Positions 44,837-53,393 of a stretch of DNA of 64,000 nucleotides are shown piece after piece (the stretch's first letter is position 1; each line of letters opens with the position of its first letter). The position numbers were made by a program, and so were the translations under genes. The stretch is from Rhodanobacteraceae bacterium (GTDB lineage Bacteria; Pseudomonadota; Gammaproteobacteria; Xanthomonadales; SZUA-5): assembly GCA_024234055.1 (NCBI GenBank), contig JACKOW010000017.1:1-64000 (forward strand), written 5' to 3'. The notes below the pieces were generated by a model. It had not been told where the DNA came from, made no database searches, and worked only from the letters and a program-made list of their open reading frames with translations.

Positions 44837-45076
44837 ATGAATGCCGAGACTGTCCAAGCGATGATTGCCGCCGGAATGCCGCAGGCCAAGGTCAGCGTTG
44901 AAGGCGCCGACGGCGTGCACTTCGAGGCACTGGTGATCGCCTCCGAATTCGCAGGATTGCGCCCGCTGCAACGCCATCGGCGGGTGTATGAAACACTGGG
45001 CGACAAGCTCGGCGGAGAAATCCACGCGCTGGCGCTGAAAACCTTCACGCCCGAGGAATGGGCAGCGCGCGGCTAA
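44837..45076 (+). CDS. ibaG: BolA-family protein IbaG
   Basis: The 79-residue protein is a BolA/IbaG (YrbA) member, proposed to work with monothiol glutaredoxins in Fe-S trafficking. VHFEALVIASEFAGLRPLQR and HRRVYETLGDKLGGEIHALA are the family core with its class II fold. AGGGAAGAAC precedes the ATG. It lies 35 nt before murA on the same strand, the arrangement seen in E. coli. Confidence 0.93.
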   Translation: MNAETVQAMIAAGMPQAKVSVEGADGVHFEALVIASEFAGLRPLQRHRRVYETLGDKLGGEIHALALKTFTPEEWAARG

Positions 45077-45111
45077 GACGGCCGCGTGCAAGCACTGAAA
45101 AGGAACTACTG

Positions 45112-46371
45112 ATGGCCAAGATCATCGTCGAGGGCGGCGTACCGCTGAATGGTGAAGTCTGGATTTCCGGCGCCAAGAATGCGGTGCTGCCGATATTGTC
45201 GGCCACGCTGCTGGCCGATGGCCCCTGCGTGATCGGCAATGTGCCGCATCTGCATGACGTCACCACGACGATGGAATTGCTCGGCCAGATGGGTGTGGAA
45301 CTGGTGGTCGACGAGCGCATGCACATTCATGCCGATCCGACCAAGGCAACGTCCTGCTTTGCCCCCTACGATCTGGTCAAGACCATGCGCGCCTCGATCC
45401 TGGTGCTGGGTCCGCTGGTGGCCCGCTTCGGCCATGCCGAAGTATCGCTGCCGGGCGGCTGCGCCATCGGCACGCGCCCGGTGGATCTGCACATCAAGGG
45501 TCTGGAGGCGCTCGGCGCCGAGATCACCGTCGAAAACGGCTACATCAAGGCCAAGGCCAAGCGCCTCAAGGGTGCGCGCATCGTGCTCGATCTGGTCACC
45601 GTGACCGGCACCGAGAACATCATGATGGCCGCGGCGCTGGCGCACGGCACCACCATCATCGAGAACGCCGCCCAGGAGCCGGAAGTGGTCGATCTGGCCA
45701 ATTTCCTGATCGAAATGGGTGCGCATATCGAAGGCGCCGGCAGCAACACCATCACCGTGCACGGCGTCGAGACGCTGCGCGGCTGCACCTACGATGTGCT
45801 GCCCGATCGCATTGAAACCGGCACCTTCCTGGTGGCCGGCGCCATCAGCGGCGGCCGCGTGCTGCTCAAGCGCGCCCGTCCGAAAACGCTGGATGCGGTG
45901 CTGCAGAAACTGGAAGACACCGGCGCGCACATGAACGTCACCGAGGACTCGATCGAGCTCGACATGCGCGGCAACCGCCCCAAGGCGGTGTCGGTGACGA
46001 CCGCGCCCTACCCGGCTTTCCCGACCGACATGCAGGCGCAGTTCACGGCACTGAATTCGGTAGCCGAAGGCGTGGGCATGGTCACCGAGACCGTGTTCGA
46101 AAACCGCTTCATGCACGTGCAGGAACTGCGCCGTCTGGGCGCCGACATCCGCCTGCACGGCAATACCGCAGTCGTGACCGGCGTGCCCAGCATGACCGGC
46201 GCACCGCTGATGGCCACCGACCTGCGCGCCTCGGCCAGCCTTGTGCTGGCGGGCCTGGCCGCCGGCGGCGAAACCGTCATCGACCGCGTGTATCACATCG
46301 ACCGCGGCTACGAGTGCATCGAAGAGAAGCTCGGGGCGCTGGGCGCCAGGATCCGGCGATTGCCGAACTGA
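45112..46371 (+). CDS. murA: UDP-N-acetylglucosamine 1-carboxyvinyltransferase
   Basis: The 419-residue enzyme transfers enolpyruvate to UDP-GlcNAc, the first committed step of peptidoglycan synthesis and the target of fosfomycin. The catalytic Cys lies in LPGGCAIGTRPVDLH (about 115), so fosfomycin resistance by Cys-to-Asp change is not present. GAKNAVLPILSATLL is the N-terminal signature. Length equals the E. coli enzyme (419). The ATG at 45112 with AGGA upstream is chosen over a longer in-frame reading. Confidence 0.97.
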   Translation: MAKIIVEGGVPLNGEVWISGAKNAVLPILSATLLADGPCVIGNVPHLHDVTTTMELLGQMGVELVVDERMHIHADPTKATSCFAPYDLVKTMRASILVLGPLVARFGHAEVSLPGGCAIGTRPVDLHIKGLEALGAEITVENGYIKAKAKRLKGARIVLDLVTVTGTENIMMAAALAHGTTIIENAAQEPEVVDLANFLIEMGAHIEGAGSNTITVHGVETLRGCTYDVLPDRIETGTFLVAGAISGGRVLLKRARPKTLDAVLQKLEDTGAHMNVTEDSIELDMRGNRPKAVSVTTAPYPAFPTDMQAQFTALNSVAEGVGMVTETVFENRFMHVQELRRLGADIRLHGNTAVVTGVPSMTGAPLMATDLRASASLVLAGLAAGGETVIDRVYHIDRGYECIEEKLGALGARIRRLPN

Positions 46372-46869
46372 GGGTTGTCGGTTGTTGATTGTCGTTTGCT
46401 GGTTGCTCTCTGTGGGAGCGGACTCTGTCCGCGATCTTCAAAGGCTTCGCGGACAGAGTCCGCTCCCACAGGGGTGCAAGCCCCTGGAAGGGCCCGACGA
46501 CCGTAGGAGCGACCTCGCGTCGCGACCGCTGTTGTCAGGCCACCGCGCGACAGATCTGCGCCAGAGTGCTGGTGTAGAGAATCTTAAACGCGGAGAACGC
46601 GGAGAGTCGCAGAGAACGCAAAGAGAAGAGTTGATTCAAATTGCTTCCGCTCTACTTTGCGTCCTCTCTGCTTTTCCTTTGCGTCCTTTGCGACCTGCTT
46701 TTCTCCACCAACCACCTCAGCCAGCGGTTTTCGCCAGAGCGGGCGGAACGGGAGTCGCGCCGCAAGGGCGCTCCTACCGGGCACAGGCTTTGCCGTGACA
46801 ACCTACGCGGCGGAATCCGCCTGCATGCTGTTTCGCAAGCACTGGAGCGCCTCGCGGGCGGGCTCCGCC
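46372..46869. repeat. 498-bp gap filled with four repeat families
   Basis: The 46374-46404 stretch holds degenerate GGTTGTC units. 46412-46469 is a perfect inverted repeat with 23-nt arms (GTGGGAGCGGACTCTGTCCG and on) and a 12-nt loop. GTAGGAGCGACCTCGCGTCG lies at 46502 and an inverted variant near 46748-46780. ACGCGGAGAACGCGGAGAGT (46589) faces its complement near 46660-46695. GGCGGAATCCGCC at 46810 faces GGCGGGCTCCGCCCTA at 46857. No gene is seen. Confidence 0.75.
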
Positions 46870-47577
46870 CTACTGGTAACTCTGCAGCACGCTGGAGATG
46901 CGTTCGCCGTCGGGTTCGGTCTGCTCGACCTTGACCGGCAGGTAGCCCATGCTGGCGGCGTGCCAGCTGGTGGTCTTGCGATCGGCGTTCTCACGCATGC
47001 GCTCGACGCGAACGGCCTTGACCTTGCCTCCGGCGGTTTCCACGTCTTCTTCGCCGACGACCAGGAAACGCCAGCTTTCGACCTTACCCTTGCTGGCCAC
47101 CGGCAGATCGAAGACCGAACCGGCCTCGGTCTGGCTGGCCAGGCGCTCGGCGATCCCGAGTACGACGGCGTGCTTGTCGAACACCGGCCGCACCAAAGAG
47201 TAGTTCCAGGACTTGTCGCCTTCACTCTCGGACACGCTGCCATCGGCGCCCACGCTGAGCTGACGCTTGCGATGACGGCCGACCATGTCCTGCTGGTAAG
47301 AATAGCTCTGGGTGGTCAGACCGTGGTCCGACTCGACCAGCTGTGAGCGTTCTTCGATACTGACGCCGAGGAATCCAGCCAGACCCTTCTGTCCCTCGGT
47401 GCGGCTGACGAACAGCCACTGCCCCGGTGCCGGCGCCGACAGCCGCATGTCCATGGTCCCGAGCGCCTTGTCATTGCGGCTCACTGCGAAACGCGCTTCG
47501 AAAGCCTCGAGCGCGCTGGCGCTGTTGCAGGCCGAGGCCAGCAGCAGGGTCATTCCCAAAAAGTGTGAAGACTTCAT
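46870..47577 (-). CDS. DUF3108 family exported protein
   Basis: The 235-residue product has a signal peptide (FLGMTLLLASACNSASALEAF) and a DUF3108 domain, seen in ARFAVSRNDKALGTMDMRL near the start and YLPVKVEQTEPDGERISSVL at the end. The family is periplasmic and of unknown role; proteins of this type often lie near purN in Xanthomonadales. The ATG at 47577 is chosen over a TTG two codons earlier. It stands alone between two repeat-rich gaps. Confidence 0.85.
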   Translation of the reverse strand: MKSSHFLGMTLLLASACNSASALEAFEARFAVSRNDKALGTMDMRLSAPAPGQWLFVSRTEGQKGLAGFLGVSIEERSQLVESDHGLTTQSYSYQQDMVGRHRKRQLSVGADGSVSESEGDKSWNYSLVRPVFDKHAVVLGIAERLASQTEAGSVFDLPVASKGKVESWRFLVVGEEDVETAGGKVKAVRVERMRENADRKTTSWHAASMGYLPVKVEQTEPDGERISSVLQSYQ

Positions 47578-47902
47578 CAGCAATCAGGCGTGCGTGAGAT
47601 TGGACGTGCATTCCAGCCCCTGGCGCATGAATGCGCGCTTATCGGGGTCATGGCGGTTGTCGGTTGTCGGTTGTTGGTTCCAGAGGAAGCGGCGTACCCC
47701 AGAACCGAGATCGCGAGTTGTTGATGCGTCATTGCGAGCGTAGCGAAGCAATCCAGAAGCACGGCCTCAGAAGCACTGGATTGCTTCGTCACTGCGCTCC
47801 TCGCAACGACGCATCAACAAGCTACGAAATGGGTTCATGGACAGCGTAGCGCAGAAATGCAGAAGCACAGCCGCAGCGCGGCGCCCTCCACTGCAGCCGC
47901 AA
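47578..47902. repeat. 325-bp gap with a GTCATTGCGAG inverted element
   Basis: 7-bp CGGTTGT units occur at 47651-47676. The inverted element at 47727-47815 has GCGTCATTGCGAGCGTAGCG at one end and its complement (TCGCAACGACGC) at the other, with the inner GAAGCAATCCAG repeated inversely. It is a copy of those at 2766, 27808 and 57975. No gene is seen. Confidence 0.75.
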
Positions 47903-48550
47903 CTACCGCTGCAGAGGCTCGCCAATCATTTGCCCATCCACCGCTATCTGATCGCCATCCAGCCGCACGCGGCGCTCGGCAAAGAGCCGCACCGCAGCGA
48001 CCAGCAGGCGATGCTCCAGCGGCAACAGCCGTGTCGCGAGCGCATCCGGGGTGTCGCCGGGCAGGATCGGCAATCGTGTCTGCATCAACACCGGACCGCC
48101 ATCCAGCACCGGGGTCACGAAATGGACGCTGGCGCCATGCTCGCGCTCGCCGGCCTCGATCGCTCTGGCATGCGTGTGCAGCCCCTGGAACTTGGGCAGC
48201 AGGGAGGGATGGATATTGATCAGCCGACCGCGCCAGCGCTCCACCGTCGGCGCCGTGAGCACGCGCATGAATCCGGCCAGAACGACCAGTTCGGCACCGC
48301 TCTCCGCGACTGCATCAAACAGGGCTGCCTCGAAGCTCGCCTTGTCCGGATAGCTCTTCGGGCTGAAGCTCGCCGTGGGAATGGCTGCCGCTGTTGCCCT
48401 GGCCAGACCCGGCGCATCGGCACGGTCAGCAAAGGCGCCGACCAATGAGATCGGCAGATCCTGCACGGCGGCTTCGATCAGCGCGGCGAGGTTGCTGCCC
48501 CGCCCCGACAACAGCACCGCAACTCGGAGCTTCTCAATCGATGCGGACAC
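47903..48550 (-). CDS. purN: Phosphoribosylglycinamide formyltransferase
   Basis: The 215-residue enzyme adds a formyl group from 10-formyltetrahydrofolate to GAR in purine synthesis. LLSGRGSNLAALIEA, VVLAGFMRVLTA and NIHPSLLPKFQGLHTH (with the catalytic His) are present, as is HFVTPVLDGGPVLMQ with the active-site Asp. I chose the GTG at 48550, with GAGG upstream; it overlaps the end of purM by 17 bp. No ATG fits the family start. Confidence 0.94.
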   Translation of the reverse strand: MSASIEKLRVAVLLSGRGSNLAALIEAAVQDLPISLVGAFADRADAPGLARATAAAIPTASFSPKSYPDKASFEAALFDAVAESGAELVVLAGFMRVLTAPTVERWRGRLINIHPSLLPKFQGLHTHARAIEAGEREHGASVHFVTPVLDGGPVLMQTRLPILPGDTPDALATRLLPLEHRLLVAAVRLFAERRVRLDGDQIAVDGQMIGEPLQR

Positions 48551-49574
48551 GGGCGGCCTCGCCGGCGTGCTCGCTGACTTCACCGATATCGTAGGCCGAA
48601 AGCCCCAGGGCTTGCAGGCGCTCGATCGCGGCAGCCACCGATTCGACCGGCAGGACAAGCACGAAGCCGATGCCGCAATTGAAGGTGCGCCACATCTCGC
48701 TGCGCGCCACCTGACCGGCCTGCATCAACCACTGAAAGATCGCCGGTTCCGGCCAGCGCGAGCTGTCGACCTGAATGCCCAGGCCTTCGGGGATCACGCG
48801 GATGATGTTTTCGGTCAAGCCGCCGCCGGTGATGTGCGACATGGCGGCGATCGGCAGGTCAGCCAGCAGCGACAGCACCGGTTTGACATAGAGCTGGGTC
48901 GGCGCCATCAGATGATCAGCCAGCGGACGGCCGTTCAGCTCGGTGTTCAGGTCGGTGCCGGCGCGGGCCAGGATCCGCCGGATCAACGAATAACCATTCG
49001 AGTGCGGTCCGGAACTGGCAATGCCGACCAAGCGCTGACCGGCGCGCACGGCGCTGCCATCGAGCATCTTCGAGCGTTCGACCAGGCCCACGCAGAAGCC
49101 GGCCAGATCGTATTCGCCGGGCGGGTACATATCGGGCATCTCGGCGGTTTCGCCGCCCACCAGGGCGCAGCCCGATTCCTCGCAACCACGGGCGATACCG
49201 GCCACCACCGACGCCGCCACATCGACTTCCAGCTTGCCCGTGGCGAAATAGTCCAGAAAGAAGATGGGCTCCGCGCCCTGCACCAGCACATCATTGACGC
49301 ACATGGCCACCAGATCGATGCCGATGGTGTCATGGCGGCCAAGTTGATGAGCCAGACGCAGCTTGGTGCCGACGCCGTCGGTGCCCGAGACCATCACCGG
49401 CTCCTTGAAGCGCTCCAGCGGTACCCGAACCGAGGCCCCAAAACCGCCGACGCCGGCCAGCACTTCCGGGCGCATGGTGCGGCGCACGGCCGGCTTGATG
49501 CGCTCCACCAGCGTGTTGCCGGCATCGATATCGACCCCGGCATCGCGGTAGGTCAGTGGCTTGTTCTCGCTCAT
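48534..49574 (-). CDS. purM: Phosphoribosylformylglycinamidine cyclo-ligase
   Basis: The 346-residue AIR synthetase closes the imidazole ring in purine synthesis using ATP. LTYRDAGVDIDAGN, SGTDGVGTKLRLAH, GGETAEMPDMYPPGEYDLAG and HITGGGLTENIIRVIPEGL are its conserved motifs. Length equals the family norm (345). The start at 49574 (MSENKPLTYRDAG) fits homologues. Its 3' end overlaps purN, so steps 3 and 5 of the pathway are coupled. Confidence 0.97.
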   Translation of the reverse strand: MSENKPLTYRDAGVDIDAGNTLVERIKPAVRRTMRPEVLAGVGGFGASVRVPLERFKEPVMVSGTDGVGTKLRLAHQLGRHDTIGIDLVAMCVNDVLVQGAEPIFFLDYFATGKLEVDVAASVVAGIARGCEESGCALVGGETAEMPDMYPPGEYDLAGFCVGLVERSKMLDGSAVRAGQRLVGIASSGPHSNGYSLIRRILARAGTDLNTELNGRPLADHLMAPTQLYVKPVLSLLADLPIAAMSHITGGGLTENIIRVIPEGLGIQVDSSRWPEPAIFQWLMQAGQVARSEMWRTFNCGIGFVLVLPVESVAAAIERLQALGLSAYDIGEVSEHAGEAARVRID

Positions 49575-49718
49575 CGGCTTGTACCATCTGCGTGAAGCCG
49601 CGAAGCATACGGGCACGGCTGAAGAAACCGAAGCTCGCCGTGGCCTGGGCCAAGCCTCGTCTGAATGCATCTGTGCCTGCCATACTTGGCGTATCAGAAC
49701 TTTGCGGTTGAGCTGTGC

Positions 49719-50729
49719 ATGCGCCGGATTTGGTTGATTGGATTGTTGCTGTCACTGATGGCGCCCCTGGCCGCCTCCGATGTCTATACCGGCGAAGTGC
49801 CGGTCTCCGGACAGGATGAAGCGGCCCGCAAGGTAGCTATGACCGAAGCGCTGAAACAGGTGCTGGTCAAGGTCTCGGGCGACCCCTCGGCGGCGCAGCG
49901 TGCCGAGGTACAGGCGGCGCTGGCCAATCCCGAGCCGCTGATCCAGGCCTTTTATTACCGGCAGGACATCGATCGTTCTGGCCCCACACCGGCGCTGAAG
50001 CTCTATTACGCCGCAAATTTTGAACCGCGGGCGATCAACAAGCTGGTCAGCTCCAGCGGTCTGGCACGGTGGGCGCGCGAGCGGCCCACACTGATGGTCT
50101 GGGTGGTGGGTGATTCCGGCACCGATTTTCTCGGCAGCAGCCAGCTGGCGCCGCTGTTGCGCCGTGGCAGCGAGCGCGGCATCGAACTCAAGGCGGCACT
50201 GATCGGCGGTGAAGATGCGCCCTCGGTCATTGATGTCGAACGCGGCAAGGTGTCCTCACTGCGCAGTGTCGCCAGCCGTTTTGGCGCTCCGGGTGTACTG
50301 GCGGGTCGTTTGTACGCGACCGCAGACGGCGTGGTCGGTCGCTTCGCCTATGGCGACGGCGAGCGCGAAGAGAGTTTCGAGGTTCGGGGATCCGACAGCG
50401 ACTCGGCCCTGCGTGCAGTGGCAGACGAGACCGCCAACCGATTGGCCGCACGCTATGCTTTCGCCGCCGCTGACAGCACCCCTGCGCAGGTGTCGGCGGT
50501 GGTCCGTGGGCTGCGCTCCGCCAGTGATTTTGCCCGGGTGTACGCCTACCTGGAATCGCTGTCCGTGGTTCGGGAAATCCATCTCAGCACTGCGGCGGCG
50601 GATTCCATGAGCCTTGATCTGACGGTTGCCGGGGGTCAGGAGCGGCTGCGGCAGATCCTGCCGATGAGCGATCTGCTGAGCGTGGCCGGAGACAGCAGCG
50701 ACGGCGCCGTCGTGCTCGATCTGCGCTGA
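49719..50729 (+). CDS. DUF2066 family exported protein
   Basis: The 336-residue product has a signal peptide (IWLIGLLLSLMAPLAASD) and a DUF2066 domain (VYTGEVPVSGQDEAARKVAM, ALKQVLVKVSGDP). It is a periplasmic protein of unknown role that in Xanthomonadales lies between purM and perM, as here. The start at 49719 places the signal correctly. The gene is divergent from purM, with 144 nt between, and is followed closely by the phosphatidyltransferase gene. Confidence 0.85.
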   Translation: MRRIWLIGLLLSLMAPLAASDVYTGEVPVSGQDEAARKVAMTEALKQVLVKVSGDPSAAQRAEVQAALANPEPLIQAFYYRQDIDRSGPTPALKLYYAANFEPRAINKLVSSSGLARWARERPTLMVWVVGDSGTDFLGSSQLAPLLRRGSERGIELKAALIGGEDAPSVIDVERGKVSSLRSVASRFGAPGVLAGRLYATADGVVGRFAYGDGEREESFEVRGSDSDSALRAVADETANRLAARYAFAAADSTPAQVSAVVRGLRSASDFARVYAYLESLSVVREIHLSTAAADSMSLDLTVAGGQERLRQILPMSDLLSVAGDSSDGAVVLDLR

Positions 50730-50733
50730 ATGG

Positions 50734-51318
50734 ATGGGCCGGATGCCTGATCTCAGCCGCTCCAGATTGCGCCATCTGCCGAATGCCCTGTCGGTGTTGC
50801 GGCTACTGATGGCGTTGCCCATCGCCTTGCTGGTGGTGTACGACGAAAGCGTGCTGGCCATGGCATTGTTCATCACGGCGGGCGCCACCGATGGCATCGA
50901 CGGCTGGCTGGCCAAACGCTACCACTGGCAATCACAGCTGGGCGGCTGGCTGGATCCGCTGGCCGACAAGGCACTGGTGCTGTCGGTATGCGTCGCGCTG
51001 ACCGCACACGGCGATCTGCCCTACTGGTTGCTGGGGCTGATTGCCATCCGCGATCTGGTCATCGTCAGCGGCGCCGTGGCTTTCCATTTCAACTATGCGC
51101 CGTTGCATGCGGCGCCGACCATCGTCGGCAAGATCACCACCGCGGCGCTGTTGCTGCTGGTGGTACTGCTGCTGTGGCAGAACGTTCAGGCGCAGATACC
51201 GACCTGGCTGATCGAGACGCTGATCCTGGCCTGTGCAGGATTGCTGCTGGTCAGCGGCGTCGACTACGTGCGCCGCTGGAGTATCAAGGCGCGACGAATC
51301 GGGGATAGGCACTCATGA
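50734..51318 (+). CDS. CDP-alcohol phosphatidyltransferase family protein
   Basis: The 194-residue membrane protein has about five hydrophobic segments and the family signature DGIDGWLAKRYHWQSQLGGW followed by LDPLADKAL, which together give D-x2-D-G-x2-A-K-R-x8-G-x3-D-x3-D. It transfers a phosphatidyl group from CDP-diacylglycerol to an alcohol; PgsA-like or cardiolipin-synthase-like activity cannot be separated by sequence alone. An alternative ATG lies at 50743. It overlaps the PerM-like gene by 4 bp. Confidence 0.88.
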   Translation: MGRMPDLSRSRLRHLPNALSVLRLLMALPIALLVVYDESVLAMALFITAGATDGIDGWLAKRYHWQSQLGGWLDPLADKALVLSVCVALTAHGDLPYWLLGLIAIRDLVIVSGAVAFHFNYAPLHAAPTIVGKITTAALLLLVVLLLWQNVQAQIPTWLIETLILACAGLLLVSGVDYVRRWSIKARRIGDRHS

Positions 51319-52580
51319 CCATGACCCACCGCTGGCAACTGCTGGCCATCCTGTTCGGCATCGGCCTGCTGCTGTACCTGCTGGGCCCCATCCTCACGCC
51401 CTTTGCGATGGCCGCGTTGCTGGCCTATCTGGGTGATCCGCTGGTCGATAGACTGCAGGCGCGGGGTCTGGGTCGCAGTGCTGCGGTGTCGATCGTGTTT
51501 GCGGTCATGACCCTGCTGCTGCTGCTGATGCCGCTGATCCTGATTCCGCTGCTGGAAGCCCAGATCAGCATCCTGGTGGAGAAGCTGCCGCTGTACATCG
51601 GCTGGGTCCGCGAACGCCTGATGCCCTTCCTGGTGGAGCATCTGGGCGTCGATCCGGAACTGTTCAGCACCGATCAGATCGTGGCCATGCTGAAGTCGCA
51701 CTGGCAGCAGGCCGGCGGCATAGCGGCCACGGTCATTGCCTCGGTGTCCAAATCCGGCCTGGCCATCATCGGCTGGATCATGAATCTGCTGCTGATTCCG
51801 GTGGTGAGCTTCTATTTCCTGCGCGACTGGGACTTGATGATCGAGCGCGTGCGCGAACTGCTGCCGCGCACGGTCGAAGCGCGGGTGGTCAACATCGCCC
51901 GGCAATCGGACGAAGTGCTGAGCGCCTTCCTGCGCGGACAGATCGCGGTGATGCTGGCGCTGGGACTGATCTACTCCATTGGCTTGTGGCTGGCCGGACT
52001 GAAACTCGCCTTCCTGATCGGCATGAGCGCCGGGCTGCTGAGCTTCGTGCCTTATCTGGGCAGCATTCTCGGCGTCGGCGGTGCCGTCATCGCTGCGCTG
52101 GTCGAGCATCGCGACCTCATTCATGTGGTCTACGTGCTGGCCGTCTTCGGTGTCGGCCAGACACTGGAAGGCTTCGTACTCACGCCCTGGCTGGTCGGTG
52201 ACCGCATCGGCCTGCATCCGGTCGCCGTGATCTTCGCCATTCTCGCCGGCGGCCAACTGTTCGGCTTTATCGGCATCCTGCTGGCCCTGCCCGTCACCGC
52301 CGTGCTGATGGTGGTGCTGCGTCATGTTCATGAGCAATATGTCGCCAGCGACCTTTACCGCGAGGGCTCAAAGTCAGCAGCCGCTTCAGATTCGGCTCCG
52401 GCTTCGGCTCTGGACTCGGCTTCCAATCCGACACCGACACCGGCCTCTGATCCGACACCAGTTTCTGACCCGACCCCCGCTCCTGATCGGACACCCGCTG
52501 CAACGCCGACACCCGCTCCGATGGCGCCAGCCAAAGCCAAGGCCTCGCGCCGCAAACCATCGAAGCCCAAGCCCCGATGA
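51315..52580 (+). CDS. AI-2E/PerM family transporter
   Basis: The 421-residue membrane protein has about seven to eight transmembrane segments and a soluble middle part (SILVEKLPLYIGWVRERLMP), as in the PerM/AI-2E exporter family. FLIGMSAGLLSFVPYLGSIL and EGFVLTPWLVGDRIGLHPV are conserved family stretches. The last 70 residues are unusual, rich in Pro, Thr, Ala, Ser and Asp (DPTPVSDPTPAPD) and ending in a basic tail. The stop overlaps the hda start by 4 bp. The substrate is unknown; 'AI-2E' is a family name only. Confidence 0.88.
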   Translation: MTMTHRWQLLAILFGIGLLLYLLGPILTPFAMAALLAYLGDPLVDRLQARGLGRSAAVSIVFAVMTLLLLLMPLILIPLLEAQISILVEKLPLYIGWVRERLMPFLVEHLGVDPELFSTDQIVAMLKSHWQQAGGIAATVIASVSKSGLAIIGWIMNLLLIPVVSFYFLRDWDLMIERVRELLPRTVEARVVNIARQSDEVLSAFLRGQIAVMLALGLIYSIGLWLAGLKLAFLIGMSAGLLSFVPYLGSILGVGGAVIAALVEHRDLIHVVYVLAVFGVGQTLEGFVLTPWLVGDRIGLHPVAVIFAILAGGQLFGFIGILLALPVTAVLMVVLRHVHEQYVASDLYREGSKSAAASDSAPASALDSASNPTPTPASDPTPVSDPTPAPDRTPAATPTPAPMAPAKAKASRRKPSKPKPR

Positions 52581-53254
52581 GCCAGATGCCATTGGCGCTG
52601 GGCGGACTGGGCGCACCGGATTTCGACCGATTCTGGTCTGGCAACGACCACTTATTGCTGGCCCGCCTGCGGGCGCTCGCGGACCATCCGGGTACCTCGC
52701 AGGTGCTGCTGGGCGGTGCGCCCTCGTCGGGCAAGACGCATCTGCTGATGGCCTGCTGCGACGCCGCGCGCGCCGCCGGCCACAGCGCAGCCTACCTGCC
52801 CCTGGCGCGACTGCAGCTGGATTCACCTGGCGAGCCACTGGACGCGGAACTGGTGGCCATCGACGATGTTGGACTGGCGCTCGGCAACCATGCCCTGGCG
52901 GAATGGCTGTTCGCCGAAATCAATCGTCAGCACGATCGTCAGCGCGCCCTGCTGCTGGCGCTGGGCAGTGAACACGATCTCTCGGCAGCCTTGTTGCCGG
53001 ACCTGTCCTCACGCCTGGCGCGCTCGGAGATGCTGCGCATCGAGCGCCACGATGACGAGGCGCGCAAGGCCATTCTGATGCACCGCGCCGAGCACGCCGG
53101 CATGCCGCTGGACGAGGCCGCAGCCGACTATCTGCTGCGGCACCACAGTCGCGATCTGCGCACCCTGCTGCAGACCCTCGCCAACCTCGACCGCGAAGCC
53201 TTGGCCCGCGGCCGCCGCATCACCGTACCGCTGCTGAAGGACGTGTTGGCGTAG
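52577..53254 (+). CDS. hda: DnaA regulatory inactivator Hda
   Basis: The 225-residue AAA+ protein helps convert ATP-DnaA to ADP-DnaA after replication starts. QMPLALG at the start is the clamp-binding motif of Hda. The Walker A region is GAPSSGKTHLLMA and Walker B VAIDDVGL; the C-terminal part is a DnaA-like lid. The gene overlaps the PerM-like gene, the order found across Xanthomonadales. A GTAGGGCGGA-type inverted repeat starts at its stop codon. Confidence 0.93.
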   Translation: MSQMPLALGGLGAPDFDRFWSGNDHLLLARLRALADHPGTSQVLLGGAPSSGKTHLLMACCDAARAAGHSAAYLPLARLQLDSPGEPLDAELVAIDDVGLALGNHALAEWLFAEINRQHDRQRALLLALGSEHDLSAALLPDLSSRLARSEMLRIERHDDEARKAILMHRAEHAGMPLDEAAADYLLRHHSRDLRTLLQTLANLDREALARGRRITVPLLKDVLA

Positions 53255-53393
53255 GGCGGAATCCGCCCGCGTGCTTGGCCGCGGTCGTAAGGGCTGAGGC
53301 AGGCGGGTTCCGCCCTACTTCTGGAGCGATCGCGGACAAAGTCCGCTCCCACAACCCACAACCCACAACCCACAACCCACAACCAGCAAAAGC
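53255..53393. repeat. Inverted repeat and 7-bp array after hda
   Basis: GTAGGGCGGAATCCGCC (53252-53268) faces GGCGGGTTCCGCCCTAC (near 53303-53319), a palindrome that may act as a terminator for both converging genes. GATCGCGGACAAAGTCCGCT follows. Five ACAACCC units at 53351-53385 end just before the pilU stop codon. Confidence 0.75.

Noticed and set aside
45106..46296. A 396-codon minus-strand frame opposite murA
   Set aside because: His- and Gln-rich composition and complete overlap with murA mark it as an antisense shadow.
48375..49595. A 406-codon plus-strand frame opposite purM and purN
   Set aside because: Antisense shadow of two well-recognised purine genes.
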